Source: Drechslerella dactyloides
Taxonomy: Eukaryota > Ascomycota > Orbiliomycetes > Orbiliales > Orbiliaceae
NCBI GenBank assembly: GCA_020064725.1
Contig: JAGTWJ010000001.1
Location: 2,418,001 to 2,482,000 of the forward strand
Direction of reading: 5' to 3'
Length of the DNA: 64,000 nucleotides
Shown piece by piece: positions 1 to 9,697 of this stretch (within the stretch, counting starts at the first letter, position 1; each line of letters opens with the position of its first letter). Position numbers and translations under genes: made by a program. A model generated the notes under the pieces. The model was not told where the DNA came from, did no database searches, and saw only the letters and a list, made by a program, of their open reading frames with translations.

Positions 1-1518
1 TTCCCCCAGCTCTCCTTCATCTCTGGCGCTCTGCGAGAGCTGATACGAATAGACTTCATCTCCACCCTGCCACCTGAACTCGCCTTCCGGATCCTTTCCT
101 TCCTCGACACTGCTTCGCTATGCAAAGCCGCTCAGGTCTCCCGTCGCTGGAGAACGCTCGCCGACGACAACGTCGTGTGGCATAAGATGTGCGAGCAACA
201 CATCGACAGAAAGTGCACAAAATGCGGCTGGGGTCTCCCGCTGCTGGAGCGGAAACGGTTACGGCAGACGAAGCGCCAGATGGAGCTGAGAGCGAAGGGA
301 CAGGGCTTGCAATTCAAGGACAATCTCACCATTGCAGACGATGCTGCAGATCGAAAGCGGCTATCAGATCATGAAGACGATCCCGAGCTGACCAGACGCA
401 CTAAAAAAGTCTGCAGACGGTCATCCGGCTCTGTCGCTGATGTCGAGGCATGGGGAAGCACTGGAGAGAAACGGCAACGACCATGGAAAGAGGTATATTC
501 GGAACGGTACAAAGTCGAACGCAATTGGCGGAAGGGCAGATACCAGTCCAAGATATTCAAAGGGCATGAGAACGGCATCGTATGCATTCAATTCGACGAG
601 GCCATCGTCGCCACGGGATCGTACGACACAACCGTCAAGATATGGGATCTGGAATCTGCCACCGAGATCAGGACTCTAAGAGGCCACACAAACTGCGTGC
701 GGGCCCTGCAGTTCGACGAAACAAAGCTCATCAGCGGATCGATGGATAACACCCTCAAGGTCTGGAACTGGCGGACGGGGAACTGCATCAACACGCTCCG
801 CGGCCACCAGGCCGGTGTGGTATGCCTCCATTTCGAAGGCGAGCTGCTCGCGTCCGGCAGCGTCGACACCACAATCCGTCTGTGGAACTTCAACGACAAG
901 AAGACCGCCATCTTTCGCGGCCACACGGACTGGGTCAACGCTGTCAAGATCCACAGCGCGTCCAACAGTCTCTTCTCCGCGTCGGACGACACCACCGTCA
1001 AGATGTGGGACCTGACAACCCGGGCGTGCATCCGCACTTTCACCGGTCACGTCGGCCACGTCCAGCAGTGCATCCCGCTAAGCCTAGAGTCCTTCGACGA
1101 GGACGAAAACATGGATGACGACGCCGTTGTCACGACCAGCACCGCTACGGACGTCGAGTCGTCGTTCAATCTTGGTATCGTGAGCAACGCTGCGCCGACA
1201 CACATGCTCACAGCTGCGCTTGATACGACGGTAAAACTCTGGGACGTGACGACGGGGCGGTGCATCAAGACGCTGTTCGGCCACACGCAGGGCATCTGGG
1301 GCCTCGGCGCTGACTCGCTGCGTGCTATCACGGGTGCGGAAGACGGGATGCTCAAGATATGGGATACGCGGACGGGCAAGTGCGAGCGGACGGTAACGCA
1401 GCATGTTGGCCCTGTGACGTGTGTGGCGTTGAGCGACAGCCGGATGATGAGCGGCGGGCAGGATGGCGAAGCTATTCTGTACTGCTTCAAGCCGGAGGCG
1501 ACGAGCTCGACGAGGTGA
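1..1518 (+). CDS. sconB: F-box/WD40 SCF substrate receptor, MET30/sconB type (5' partial)
   Basis: This is the substrate-recognition subunit of an SCF ubiquitin ligase. The MET30/sconB family represses sulfur assimilation genes by acting on a bZIP activator; that role is family knowledge. The frame is open from base 1, so the start lies outside the window. An F-box is visible at about bases 55-190 (STLPPELAFRILSFLD, then VVWHKM). A basic linker with the CTKCGWGLPLL signature typical of this subfamily follows. About seven WD40 repeats run to the end, each with GH...SGS.D.T.K.WD-type motifs (for example ATGSYDTTVKIWD and SASDDTTVKMWD). An acidic insert of about 35 residues (DEDENMDDDAV) sits inside the fifth repeat. 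No intron is needed in the visible part. The next gene is convergent. The family is secure; the sconB/MET30 assignment rests on the linker and repeat pattern. Confidence 0.9.
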   Translation, partial: FPQLSFISGALRELIRIDFISTLPPELAFRILSFLDTASLCKAAQVSRRWRTLADDNVVWHKMCEQHIDRKCTKCGWGLPLLERKRLRQTKRQMELRAKGQGLQFKDNLTIADDAADRKRLSDHEDDPELTRRTKKVCRRSSGSVADVEAWGSTGEKRQRPWKEVYSERYKVERNWRKGRYQSKIFKGHENGIVCIQFDEAIVATGSYDTTVKIWDLESATEIRTLRGHTNCVRALQFDETKLISGSMDNTLKVWNWRTGNCINTLRGHQAGVVCLHFEGELLASGSVDTTIRLWNFNDKKTAIFRGHTDWVNAVKIHSASNSLFSASDDTTVKMWDLTTRACIRTFTGHVGHVQQCIPLSLESFDEDENMDDDAVVTTSTATDVESSFNLGIVSNAAPTHMLTAALDTTVKLWDVTTGRCIKTLFGHTQGIWGLGADSLRAITGAEDGMLKIWDTRTGKCERTVTQHVGPVTCVALSDSRMMSGGQDGEAILYCFKPEATSSTR

Positions 1519-2360
1519 TCTACTGTAGCCATCTTTGTTACCTTACTGCGTATTTTTGATATTTTGGTGTCGTGCTCGAGGTTACTTGGTTGGTTTTTTG
1601 GGGTAACTAAAATTGGTTACTGGTATTGTTTCCTGGGTGCACTGACGGAGTTGAAGCCTTGTATGCTTTTATTTATTTACTACTACTGACGACGGTATGA
1701 TATATGTGGAGTTGAAATGTATATATACCCTCTATCCTTCGTGTAGCTGTTTTTAACCTTCAAAAGCCTGTTGTCTTTGTCATCTCTATTTACCTTGAGA
1801 GTGTAAATTTATCCCATGGGGTTTGGTCTCGAGATCGATGCACATACTATGCGCACAATTTTCTTGCTTCATCTTTGATATTTTACTGAAATGTCATCAC
1901 GATCGTCTGAAACAATGACGATTCGAAATATTTTCTCCGCCTATAGCCTAGCTACTCGGCTTCAAGGCTAACGGTATTCCTAGTCCTTGGGAGCGTTTTA
2001 GGCACGATTAATTGGCCGGCGTTAGGAGTGCATAAATTAGGCGTTCGTGAATGTCTGGAGGAAGCATGTTTCAGTCCACGAGGGCATGTTTATATACTGT
2101 CTGGCCGGCTATCGAATTATAAGTATCCTTGAATTCAGTAAAATAGTATACACGTTCATGCGATAAATGTCAATAAAATATATACATACAAGCATCTATG
2201 CAAGGCTGACCGCACTCGGATATCAACATATACATCGGCCTCTCAAGCCAAACCCACGCACTCCTATACAAATACAACCGACTGTACAGCCAGGACTCTC
2301 CCAGATTCAATAGAGCGATGTGCAATGCACAATGTACATGTAATGTACATACGGACAAGC
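1519..2360. other. Convergent intergenic region with 3' ends
   Basis: This AT-richer stretch lies between the stop codons of the MET30-type gene and the repeat-protein gene. It should hold both 3' UTRs. I see no coding pattern, RNA gene or repeat. Confidence 0.6.
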
Positions 2361-4781
2361 CTACGCTGCAGCTACGGATTCAGGTACAGGCGCCAGGTCT
2401 TCTCTAAATGCGTCCTCAACCCTGACCAGCGTCTCCTCAATCAGCGTGCCAGGCTGCTGCCGCTCGTACGTGATCTCGTCCGCGCAGCCTTGCACCGCCT
2501 GCGCCCATACTTCCACGCGGCGATTGAGGACATCGCCGTCGCTATCGCCTCTATTACGTAGGGAGTAGATATGCGCAACGGACCCCCATTGCACTTTACT
2601 CTGTATGCCGATTCGGACGACGTCGTCGAGTGGGATGTCGGCGTTCGTAAGAGGGTCCGGCGGGGCTACAGCCGCCGTGAGGAACGGGCGGATAGTAGAC
2701 TCGGTGACACGGCCGCCTGTTGTTGCTGGTACGTTCTTCAGTATCTCCATCGCGTGGAAGACGTCACCGGTGGTCAGAAGGCCGTCGAGGACGACTTCAA
2801 GGGTGCTGCGGTCGAGGGTGCCTCGTGGGGTGATCCACAGAATGACTCGCCAGACGTCGCGGATGGCGCCAGGCGTGCCGCTAAGGATTAGCAGGCGGAC
2901 GAGGTCGCGGACGAGGCCCTGGTGGAGGTGGTCCCGTGCTGGGAGATGTCTAGCGGCCTGGAGAGCCGCTCGCTCGCGCAGAGATCGGGATACGCAGACG
3001 ATGTGTAGCTGAAGCACGCGCATCGCAATCTCGACGGCGCGCTGCTTTGTGTCTTTTCGGAAGGAGGCGCGCCGCTGCATTGCGAAAGTGAGGGATTGAA
3101 TGGTCTCGCGGATGTATGTTGCGGAAACGCTGTACGGTCTTTTGCTGGCATCGACAGCGTCGAAGAGGAGCTCGAGAGCACGGAATGCGCCGAGACGGGC
3201 GTAGATAGTAGCTGCGGTGCCGATGAAGGTACCACGCTGGCGAGCGCAGCCCTTCAGATTGAGAAGCCAGCGTAGGTCTGTGACGAGTTCCAGCATGGCG
3301 CGACCGTGTATGGAGCCCGGCGGGGTGGAAGGGTTAAGGCGGTGGAGAGAGCGCATTAGCGCGGACTGATAGGTGATGATGTCGCTGCGGTCCGGGCTAT
3401 CGAGGATCAACCGCTTGGCTTCGAGGACCTCCTCCCATGTGATGGCCTGGTCGAGGAAGACTTTTGCAAGAGGTGTGTTCACGGCTGCTGTGCGCGGGAT
3501 CCTGGATAGGTCGTTCAAGATCTTGGATTGTGAGACGTAAAAACTGTGGAGGCCCTCACGCTTGATGGGTTCTGTTGTCGGGTCGTGGGAAGCCAGAAGG
3601 GCTTTGTTGAGGTTTCGATATATCTGTGGGAGAACGCTGTCACCGGCCCTGGGGTCGTGGATATTCCCGGCTTGCGCACTGATGGCAGGCAGAGACTCGC
3701 GGAGTGGAAGGTTCGTAGCGATGAAGTGGAGGACGATAGGGGTCATTTTCTCACGGAAGCTGTGCGTGCGGCCGACAACGAACTTGCTGTCGAAGCTTCC
3801 ACACGCATCTCGGAAGTCTACGACGGTATATTAGCATGGTCCAATGTTTCGTTAAGAGGTAGAGCAACTGACTGTCCAAAACCTGAGTTACGACGGCGTG
3901 TGACGCAGCTGGTTTTATGATGAATGCATCCAACAGAGCCTCGAAGTAGACCGTCGAGTCGAGCTCTTGCTGCTCGGATGGCAGCCAGGAGCTCTGGATA
4001 TCGGTATACAGTCGTAGGACGTCCTCATGCCTTCCTCCTAATACGAACTTCCTGACCAGATACGCCAGGGATGCCGCGCGGATCGTCGGGGTGAGTTCAG
4101 CAGAACCTTGAGTGCAGGCGACTAGGTAGAATGTCGCAGGCCAGTCGTTGGGTCCCCGTTCAAATCCGGCGTCGATTGTCGCGAACAGCTATCGACAGAT
4201 ACTAACGTTAATGGATGATTATAAAGATGGACGGGTAAACGTAAGGAGACTGGACTAACCTGTTGATGTGCTGCGACCCGGGAAGGGTTTCGCGCCTCAT
4301 GGTTTGCACGAGGCGGTTTCTTCACCCGTGGACGAGCTTTGGGTGCCGCATTGCTGTAGGTAGCCGGCGGCCAGGGTATATCGAAGTGCTCTTTGACTAT
4401 GTTGTCTCGCCAGTGAAGGCGGGAGATGTCTGAGAGGATGTCGTACGAGTTCGGTTTGAGAATAGAGCGATCAGAGTAAATTTCTCTTCGTACGCGCAGG
4501 CCCGCCTTAGAATTGAACAGTCTAGCGACGCCAGCGAACTGTCGATCCTCCTTCAAGATGTTCTTGGATTCAGGGCGATTGTCGTTCTCGTTGACGGGGT
4601 TTCCGGCGCCATCTTCGGACGGGCTATGCGAGCTAGCTGCAGCCGCTTCGGAGTGGGAGTATCTTTTCGAGCTGGGAGGGTCATAGCAGTTGGTGGTTCG
4701 AGGGTGATGGTGGGGCGTGTGTCGATATCGACATCTGGAGACGGCCGGTTTAAGGCTACGGCCGTATTGATGAAAGTTCAT
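2361..4781 (-). CDS. Mitochondrial helical-repeat (PPR-like) protein
   Basis: The product is about 764 aa. Its N-terminus (MNFHQYGRSLKPAVSRCRYR) is basic with no acidic residue, as expected for a mitochondrial presequence. The rest is a run of helical hairpins, with PPR-like stretches such as RKFVLGGRHEDVLRLYTDI and TGDVFHAMEILKNVP. Exons are 4781-4260, 4188-3873 and 3817-2361, with GT-AG introns. The second junction uses donor GTCAGT and gives VVTQVLDNFRDACG. An in-frame ATG at 4838 would add 19 residues that include an acidic one, so I prefer 4781. Fungal proteins of this kind act in mitochondrial mRNA expression; the ATPase-expression (ATP13/Aep) family is one candidate, but I cannot assign it. 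It lies head-to-tail with ATG17. Confidence 0.65.
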
Positions 4782-5139
4782 CTGACTTCCATTGCCGACT
4801 GAGGGTCCACCGCCAGCCTCACCGCCAGAAGCATGCAACCAGATTCGACGGCCTCTCCAGGATGTCGCTCGTATCTACCAATTGGACTTGTGGTTGTTGA
4901 GGTGCCGGAGATGTGACCGCGAGCAGAGAAATTTTGGGAATCGTCTTTGGTAAAGTTTTCCAACAGGCGCCCAACACATCGGCTGCTATCAACGCTGTTT
5001 CAAGCGATACGACGGCCCGGAACTACGACGAGAATGGATCCGAGGGTCCCAGCAGGTGTGAAATGTTAGATAAAAAGCCATGGGTATGTCGTCTACGAGA
5101 ACGGATCTAGAATACACCGCGCCAGATTACAAGAAATCA
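4782..5139. other. Intergenic, repeat-protein 5' side / ATG17 3' side
   Basis: Both flanking genes run on the minus strand, so this holds the promoter of the repeat-protein gene and the ATG17 3' UTR. Short open frames here have no coding character. Nothing else is seen. Confidence 0.5.
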
Positions 5140-6656
5140 TCAAAATTGCCTCGTTCCTGACGAAATAGCCGCTGCCCGCCGTGTCATTGCGTTTTCTATG
5201 ACGCCCGGCTTCACGTCGGGCACCTCCCAGACGTCCGTTGGCTGAATCATATACGCTCCCGGCGGATCAGCCAGGCCGGGCCAGATATCCGAGGGGAGAT
5301 AGTCTCCATACTCTGACCTAAACTGCTCCCGCTCGTTCAGGTCACCTACATAATCAAGGTCGCGTTAGAAGATTCTAGCAAACGGAATGTTACTCCGGAC
5401 TCACCTTCATTGAGCATATCAATCTTTGCCAGTGCCTCTTGTATTATGGCATCTTTCTGTCTCTGAACAGCTATCCGCCTGCCAACTTCTACCAATAAGG
5501 CATCGTATGCATCCCCAAACAGTACGTAGTGGTCCGTCAGCCTCTGTAGCTCATCCAGTCGCTCCATAATAATCTCCTGGTTGTCTCTCTGCCCGCGCAC
5601 GAACTCCTTCGACTGGATCGTACAGGTCACCAACAGACTCTGACCGTCGTGCATCTTGCCAAGTAACCCCAAGACACAGCGGTAATGGTCCCCAATGTCT
5701 CGGACAGTCTTCTCCACCAAAACGCTGGTAGCCTCCATCTCGTCCAGACGTTCTTTGATTTCATTCACAACATCGTCGACCTCGCCGGCGTCCTTCTCTA
5801 GTACAGCCAGCATGCTGGCCCTGTCTTCCTCTGATTCGGGTTCTTCTTCCTGACCGGCGTTATTCGATTCCGCCCGCTTCAGCGCTAGAGAGCAAAGATC
5901 GTAGTGTGTCGCGAGCGATTCCAGCAGCGACGCCATCACCGATGCATGCTCTTCCATCGACTGTAGCGAGGGCGTGATCGCGACGACCGGGTTCGGGATA
6001 GAGGATGCGGCCTTCTTCGAGAGTGTGTGGAGGGACTCGGTTATGGATTTAATAAGTGCGGCAAATGGTACAAGATGCGACTCAAAATTCTCATCCGTTT
6101 CCTATCTGCGATGACAGCCACAAGGGTTGTCGTCGATGTGGTTAACGATTGAGATTCAGGGGAAGCTGGTTCCACAGGAGATTTGGAGGCAGCTAACCTG
6201 AACCTGATCTATTATTCCCCGTAACTGGCTTCTGAGGTTCTCGATGCCGTCCTCGTCAACAAAGTCGTAAAGCGCCCTTTGTTTCTGTTCGGCCTTATCT
6301 CGAGCCGAAAACGCAGTTTCGACCTCTGTCGTCCGTAGCGATGATAGGATCGCATCTAGGCGACGATTCGCCTCATCGAGCTCCCCTAGAGACACCTGGA
6401 ATTCCTTCCTCGCAGCCTCCCGCTGGTTCTCCATCACAGACCTGGCACGCTGGAGCAGCTTAAGCTCGTCTTTGATGCCTCCCTGAAGGAACGCCGTCCG
6501 GGAGGCCATGATGGAGGCATCGATGACGGCATTTCGGGTGGAGGTGATGATCTCGTTTCCGCGGGTGCAGTATGTGACGGAGGTAAGCGACCGTTTGGCG
6601 TTCAGGAACCAGTTGGTCAAGTCGGCGACATTTCGGTGAGGGGCGGAGGTCGACAT
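5140..6656 (-). CDS. atg17: Autophagy scaffold protein Atg17
   Basis: Atg17 is a coiled-coil scaffold of the Atg1 kinase complex that organises the phagophore assembly site. The product is 453 aa, close to the usual size for filamentous fungi. It is almost wholly helical, with the family signatures WFLNAKRSL near the N-terminus, YDFVDEDGIENLRSQ in the middle, and EREQFRSEYGDYLPSDIWP near the C-terminus. Exons are 6656-6198, 6101-5405 and 5345-5140; both introns are GT-AG and keep frame. I chose the ATG at 6656 (MSTSAPHRNVADL) because Atg17 proteins have only a short leader before the AKRSL motif; an in-frame ATG at 6743 is the alternative. COQ11 is divergent from it across about 370 bp. Identification is by sequence memory of the family and is strong. 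Confidence 0.88.
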
Positions 6657-7025
6657 TTCGAAGGCTGCCGGAACTTCCGAAAGTATCTGAAGCGTCACCG
6701 ATGCTGGTTCCAGATGATCATCACGGAGAGCGCTGGTGTTCAAGGGTAGGAGCTACGCGAGATGACTTGAGGGATGGGATAGCGTGCGGGTCAAAATAGC
6801 GTCTGGGGAAGATGACACACTCTCTGTGCGGCATTTTGTGCGGCACGAACACACAACTGCGAACGTCGACACATGATATCATACTTCGACCAGCATTCCA
6901 CACCGAGGCCAACTGTCACTCAGGACGAGGCCCTCTCTACTTCTCACCGCCTATCGAAAAATTGAGCATCACTCCGTCGAGTACCGCAATATCCTCAATT
7001 TCCCCTCTCACGCTGAAAATTTAAC
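6657..7025. promoter_or_regulatory. Divergent ATG17/COQ11 promoter region
   Basis: This is a shared upstream region between two divergent genes. It holds no coding pattern beyond a possible 29-codon N-terminal extension of ATG17. I identify no specific binding site with confidence. Confidence 0.5.
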
Positions 7026-8138
7026 ATGGCGACCCAGAAGTGCCTCGCAGTCATTGGCGGCAACGGATTCCTAGGCAAGCAAAAGCTCCTTCACTCACAC
7101 GCACCAACACCATGCATCATGGTGCGATCTAACGCTCTCGCATCTAGGATCCAAAATATGCCAGGCCGCAATCCAAAGGAACTGGAAAGTCATTTCTTTG
7201 TCGCGCTCCGGCGAGCCAGACTGGAAGCACTCCAGTCAGAATGGCAATCGGCCAGACTGGGCCGAGAATGTCACATGGGTCTCTGCCGACGTCTTTGAAC
7301 CAGCAACATACAAGTCCCACCTGACGTCCGCGGATGCTGTGGTCCACAGCATGGGATTGTTGCTAGAAGCAGACTACAAGGGCGTCCTTCAAGGCAAAGA
7401 GAACCCTATCACCGGTCTGCGAAAAGCCTTTCAGGAGAGCGGCAATCCCTGGCCGAAAAGCGAGAACCCTCTGGAAAAGGTACCACCGAGCAGCGATGCC
7501 GGGAGTGAGAGCACCAGCAGTGAGGCAAAACAACCATTGACCTACGAGCGGATAAACCGTGATTCAGGTATTCTACATTTTCTCGAGATATGAATGCACA
7601 GGATTGCTTTCTATGATACATTCATGCTAATGCGTAAACATGCAGCTCTTATCGCCGCTAAATCGTTCGTCGAGTCATCCAAGGCGGAAAGGAAAACGTT
7701 CGTGTATATCTCTGCCGCCGCTGGCTTCCCAGTCTTGCCGCAGAGATACATTAGCACAAAACGGGAAACAGAAGAGTTGCTCGCACAAGTTCCAGACTTC
7801 CGGTCGATATTCTTCAGACCAGGTAAGACATGAGAAAGCCTCCAAGCGCAAAGTCGCGCTTGAGACAGTGAATGGTGAACTAATATACAAATTCCGAAGG
7901 GTTCATGTATTCCAGTGAACGACCTGCGACTGTCGCTATGAGCTATCTAACTCGCGTCTCTGCGACAATGAACTCAATCACTGGCAAGGTGTTTTCCGGT
8001 CTGTTCGGTGCAGCGGGCGCGAGCCCCCTTCAAGCCGAAAATGTAGGGCGAGCCGTCGTGCGGGCCATCGAAGATGAAGCGGTGAAAGGCCCGGTGGAAG
8101 TCGCACAGATAGAGACCTTGAATTCTAGGCTTGATTGA
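7026..8138 (+). CDS. coq11: Coq11-like NAD(P)-binding SDR, mitochondrial ubiquinone synthesis
   Basis: This is a member of the atypical short-chain dehydrogenase family related to yeast Coq11 (YLR290C), a component of the coenzyme Q synthome in mitochondria. The product is 294 aa. The nucleotide-binding motif GGNGFLG is at residues 11-17 and is split by intron 1. A conserved VVHSMG stretch follows, and YISTK supplies the YxxxK pair of SDR enzymes. Exons are 7026-7074, 7148-7567, 7646-7822 and 7900-8138. Intron 1 starts with GC rather than GT (GCAAGC) and ends TCTAG; no GT donor nearby restores the frame. The 3' end lies only 86 bp from the convergent SYF2 stop. The enzymatic reaction of this family is not settled, so I claim only the assignment. 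Confidence 0.85.
7075..7147 (+). other. GC-AG intron 1 of COQ11
   Basis: The donor is GCAAGC directly after CTAG, the branch-like site is CTAAC, and the acceptor is TCTAG. Removal joins GGNGFLG to SKICQAAIQ in frame. Retention keeps the frame open for a while but in the wrong phase. Confidence 0.85.
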
Positions 8139-8224
8139 TTGGGTGCCAGCTTTCACGTTGGAGGTTATGCAAATTTCCTGGGCTGGTCTTATCATCTCCT
8201 GCACATTAGGATATCTCCTCTTAA

Positions 8225-9102
8225 TCATATCATCGTGCCTCTCTCGAAACTGTCTCTGATCTCCGACGTGTATTTGTTGTAGTACCGGGCAAGCTTCTGG
8301 TTGAACTGCTTGTTCTTGTCGTTGATATATGTGATGTCGTCGTCGTCTCCCTTCTTCTGTCGCTTCACCCGCACTTCGTCGGCCTTCTTGAGGTCGGCGA
8401 CGAGCCTGTCGACTGCGGCTCTCGAGGGTTTGTTGTCGACAAATGCTGTCGACGCCCCGTCCGCATAGAACTCGCCCGTCTCGTCGACGGCGACAAGCTC
8501 GCCAGTTTCCGTCTCGTATATCTGACCCTCTTTGGCTACTTTAGCTCGTTCCTTTCCGTAGGCTTCAAGGTCCGGCTCGATGCCTCGCAGCTGCCGTTTG
8601 TAGACCTTGCGGGCGTTCTGGCGGTAGTCCTGGAAAGCGACATCTTCCGCGTGCTTCTTTTTCTTTTCCAGCCGCTTGTCCCACTTTTCGCTCTCCTCGA
8701 CGGTCCAATCCCAGGCACGTTTCCGTTCGAAGTCGCCGCCTTCATCAGCGATAGTTGCCTTCTCCAATTTCATCTCTGCATCAGCCTTTTTCCGCTGCAG
8801 CAGCGCTATTTCGTGAGGGTCCATCGCCTGTCGCTTTCGTTCCGCGTAGACTTCCTTGCGATTTTTGTCGAGGGAGGTTTTCTATCCGAGACACAGAATG
8901 TTAGATGTGCGCGCTGCGAGGTAGAGGGCAGTAAACGTACAGCCCGGGCTTGGAGAGCCTTGAACCGCGCCATCCGATCTTGCGCGGCGTCTGCCTTGGG
9001 TTCTTCTTCCGGCTGGGGGGAGGACTCTTCGCCGCTTGATTCGCGATCCTCGTCGGCTTCGTGTTTCGGCGGTGTCGCGCCTTTGGTGTCCGAGCCAGCC
9101 AT
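8225..9102 (-). CDS. syf2: Pre-mRNA-splicing factor Syf2
   Basis: Syf2 belongs to the Prp19-associated (NineTeen) complex of the spliceosome. The product is 272 aa. It has an acidic N-terminus (KHEADEDRESSGEESSPQPE). A basic helical core follows, with the family signatures KNRKEVYAERKRQAMDP, WDWTVEESEKWDKRLEKKK and FQDYRQNARKVYKRQLR. The C-terminus reads FNQKLARYYNKYTSEIRD, also diagnostic. Exons are 9102-8941 and 8881-8225, with one GT-AG intron. Directly upstream the same frame is open for 192 codons and is separated from this ATG only by TAG and two codons (see the separate entry). Coronin is divergent and COQ11 is convergent. Confidence 0.92.
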
Positions 9103-9108
9103 GGTTGG

Positions 9109-9687
9109 CTATGATATTACCGACGGCGGATGGTATAGCGGTGCTTCGTTGGAGATTGCTGGTTCCGGAGGGCGAGCGATTCGGTGCTGAGCATAGGCTG
9201 AATGTTGAGACGTTGGCTGTCGAAGACGATGCGCAAGAGGAGTGAAGATCGAAACGGCAGGAGGTTTGCGGGTGATGGATGGATGGAGGACAGGGCGTTT
9301 TAGTGACATCCCGGGGAGGGCATCCCCGGAACAGGGAACCAGCTCCCCGGGACCGCCCCGGAGCCGCGGGGGAGCTTCCGCGTGCTCTGCCCGGGGCTGA
9401 CGCCCACTTTGCTTTGGGTGCTCGACCAGCTGCTGGACGAAACGGACGGCCTTATTTTGGATGCTCTTAACGATTACCGTAACTCCTTCCAGCGTCTCTG
9501 TCTGACCAGCAGCTGAGGATACTATTTTACTCCCTTTGGCAGTGTCTCTTCTCTGCTGTCCCTTCGAATCGTCGTCCTCGACAGCCACAGCGTAGCTCTC
9601 CATCTCTGCTCCCTGCTTCTCCCGCTCCTCAACTTCGGACTTCCTCTCCTTATCGCTCTTGACCGTCAAGCGTGCAGCGTCTCCCAT
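9109..9687 (-). CDS. Uncharacterised 192-codon open frame between SYF2 and coronin (doubtful)
   Basis: The open frame fills nearly all of the divergent SYF2/coronin interval. It begins 11 bases from the coronin ATG and ends with TAG 6 bases before the SYF2 ATG, in the same frame as SYF2. The first half is charged (KSDKERKSEVEEREKQ, then EDDDSKGQQRRDTAKG). The second half is Pro/Arg-rich and looks like GC-rich noise. I recognise no domain. It may be a chance open frame in a promoter, an upstream ORF in a long SYF2 leader, or a small real gene. There are no introns and no close homologue that I can name. Confidence 0.2.
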   Translation of the reverse strand: MGDAARLTVKSDKERKSEVEEREKQGAEMESYAVAVEDDDSKGQQRRDTAKGSKIVSSAAGQTETLEGVTVIVKSIQNKAVRFVQQLVEHPKQSGRQPRAEHAEAPPRLRGGPGELVPCSGDALPGMSLKRPVLHPSITRKPPAVSIFTPLAHRLRQPTSQHSAYAQHRIARPPEPAISNEAPLYHPPSVIS

Positions 9688-9697
9688 CTCTCACGAC

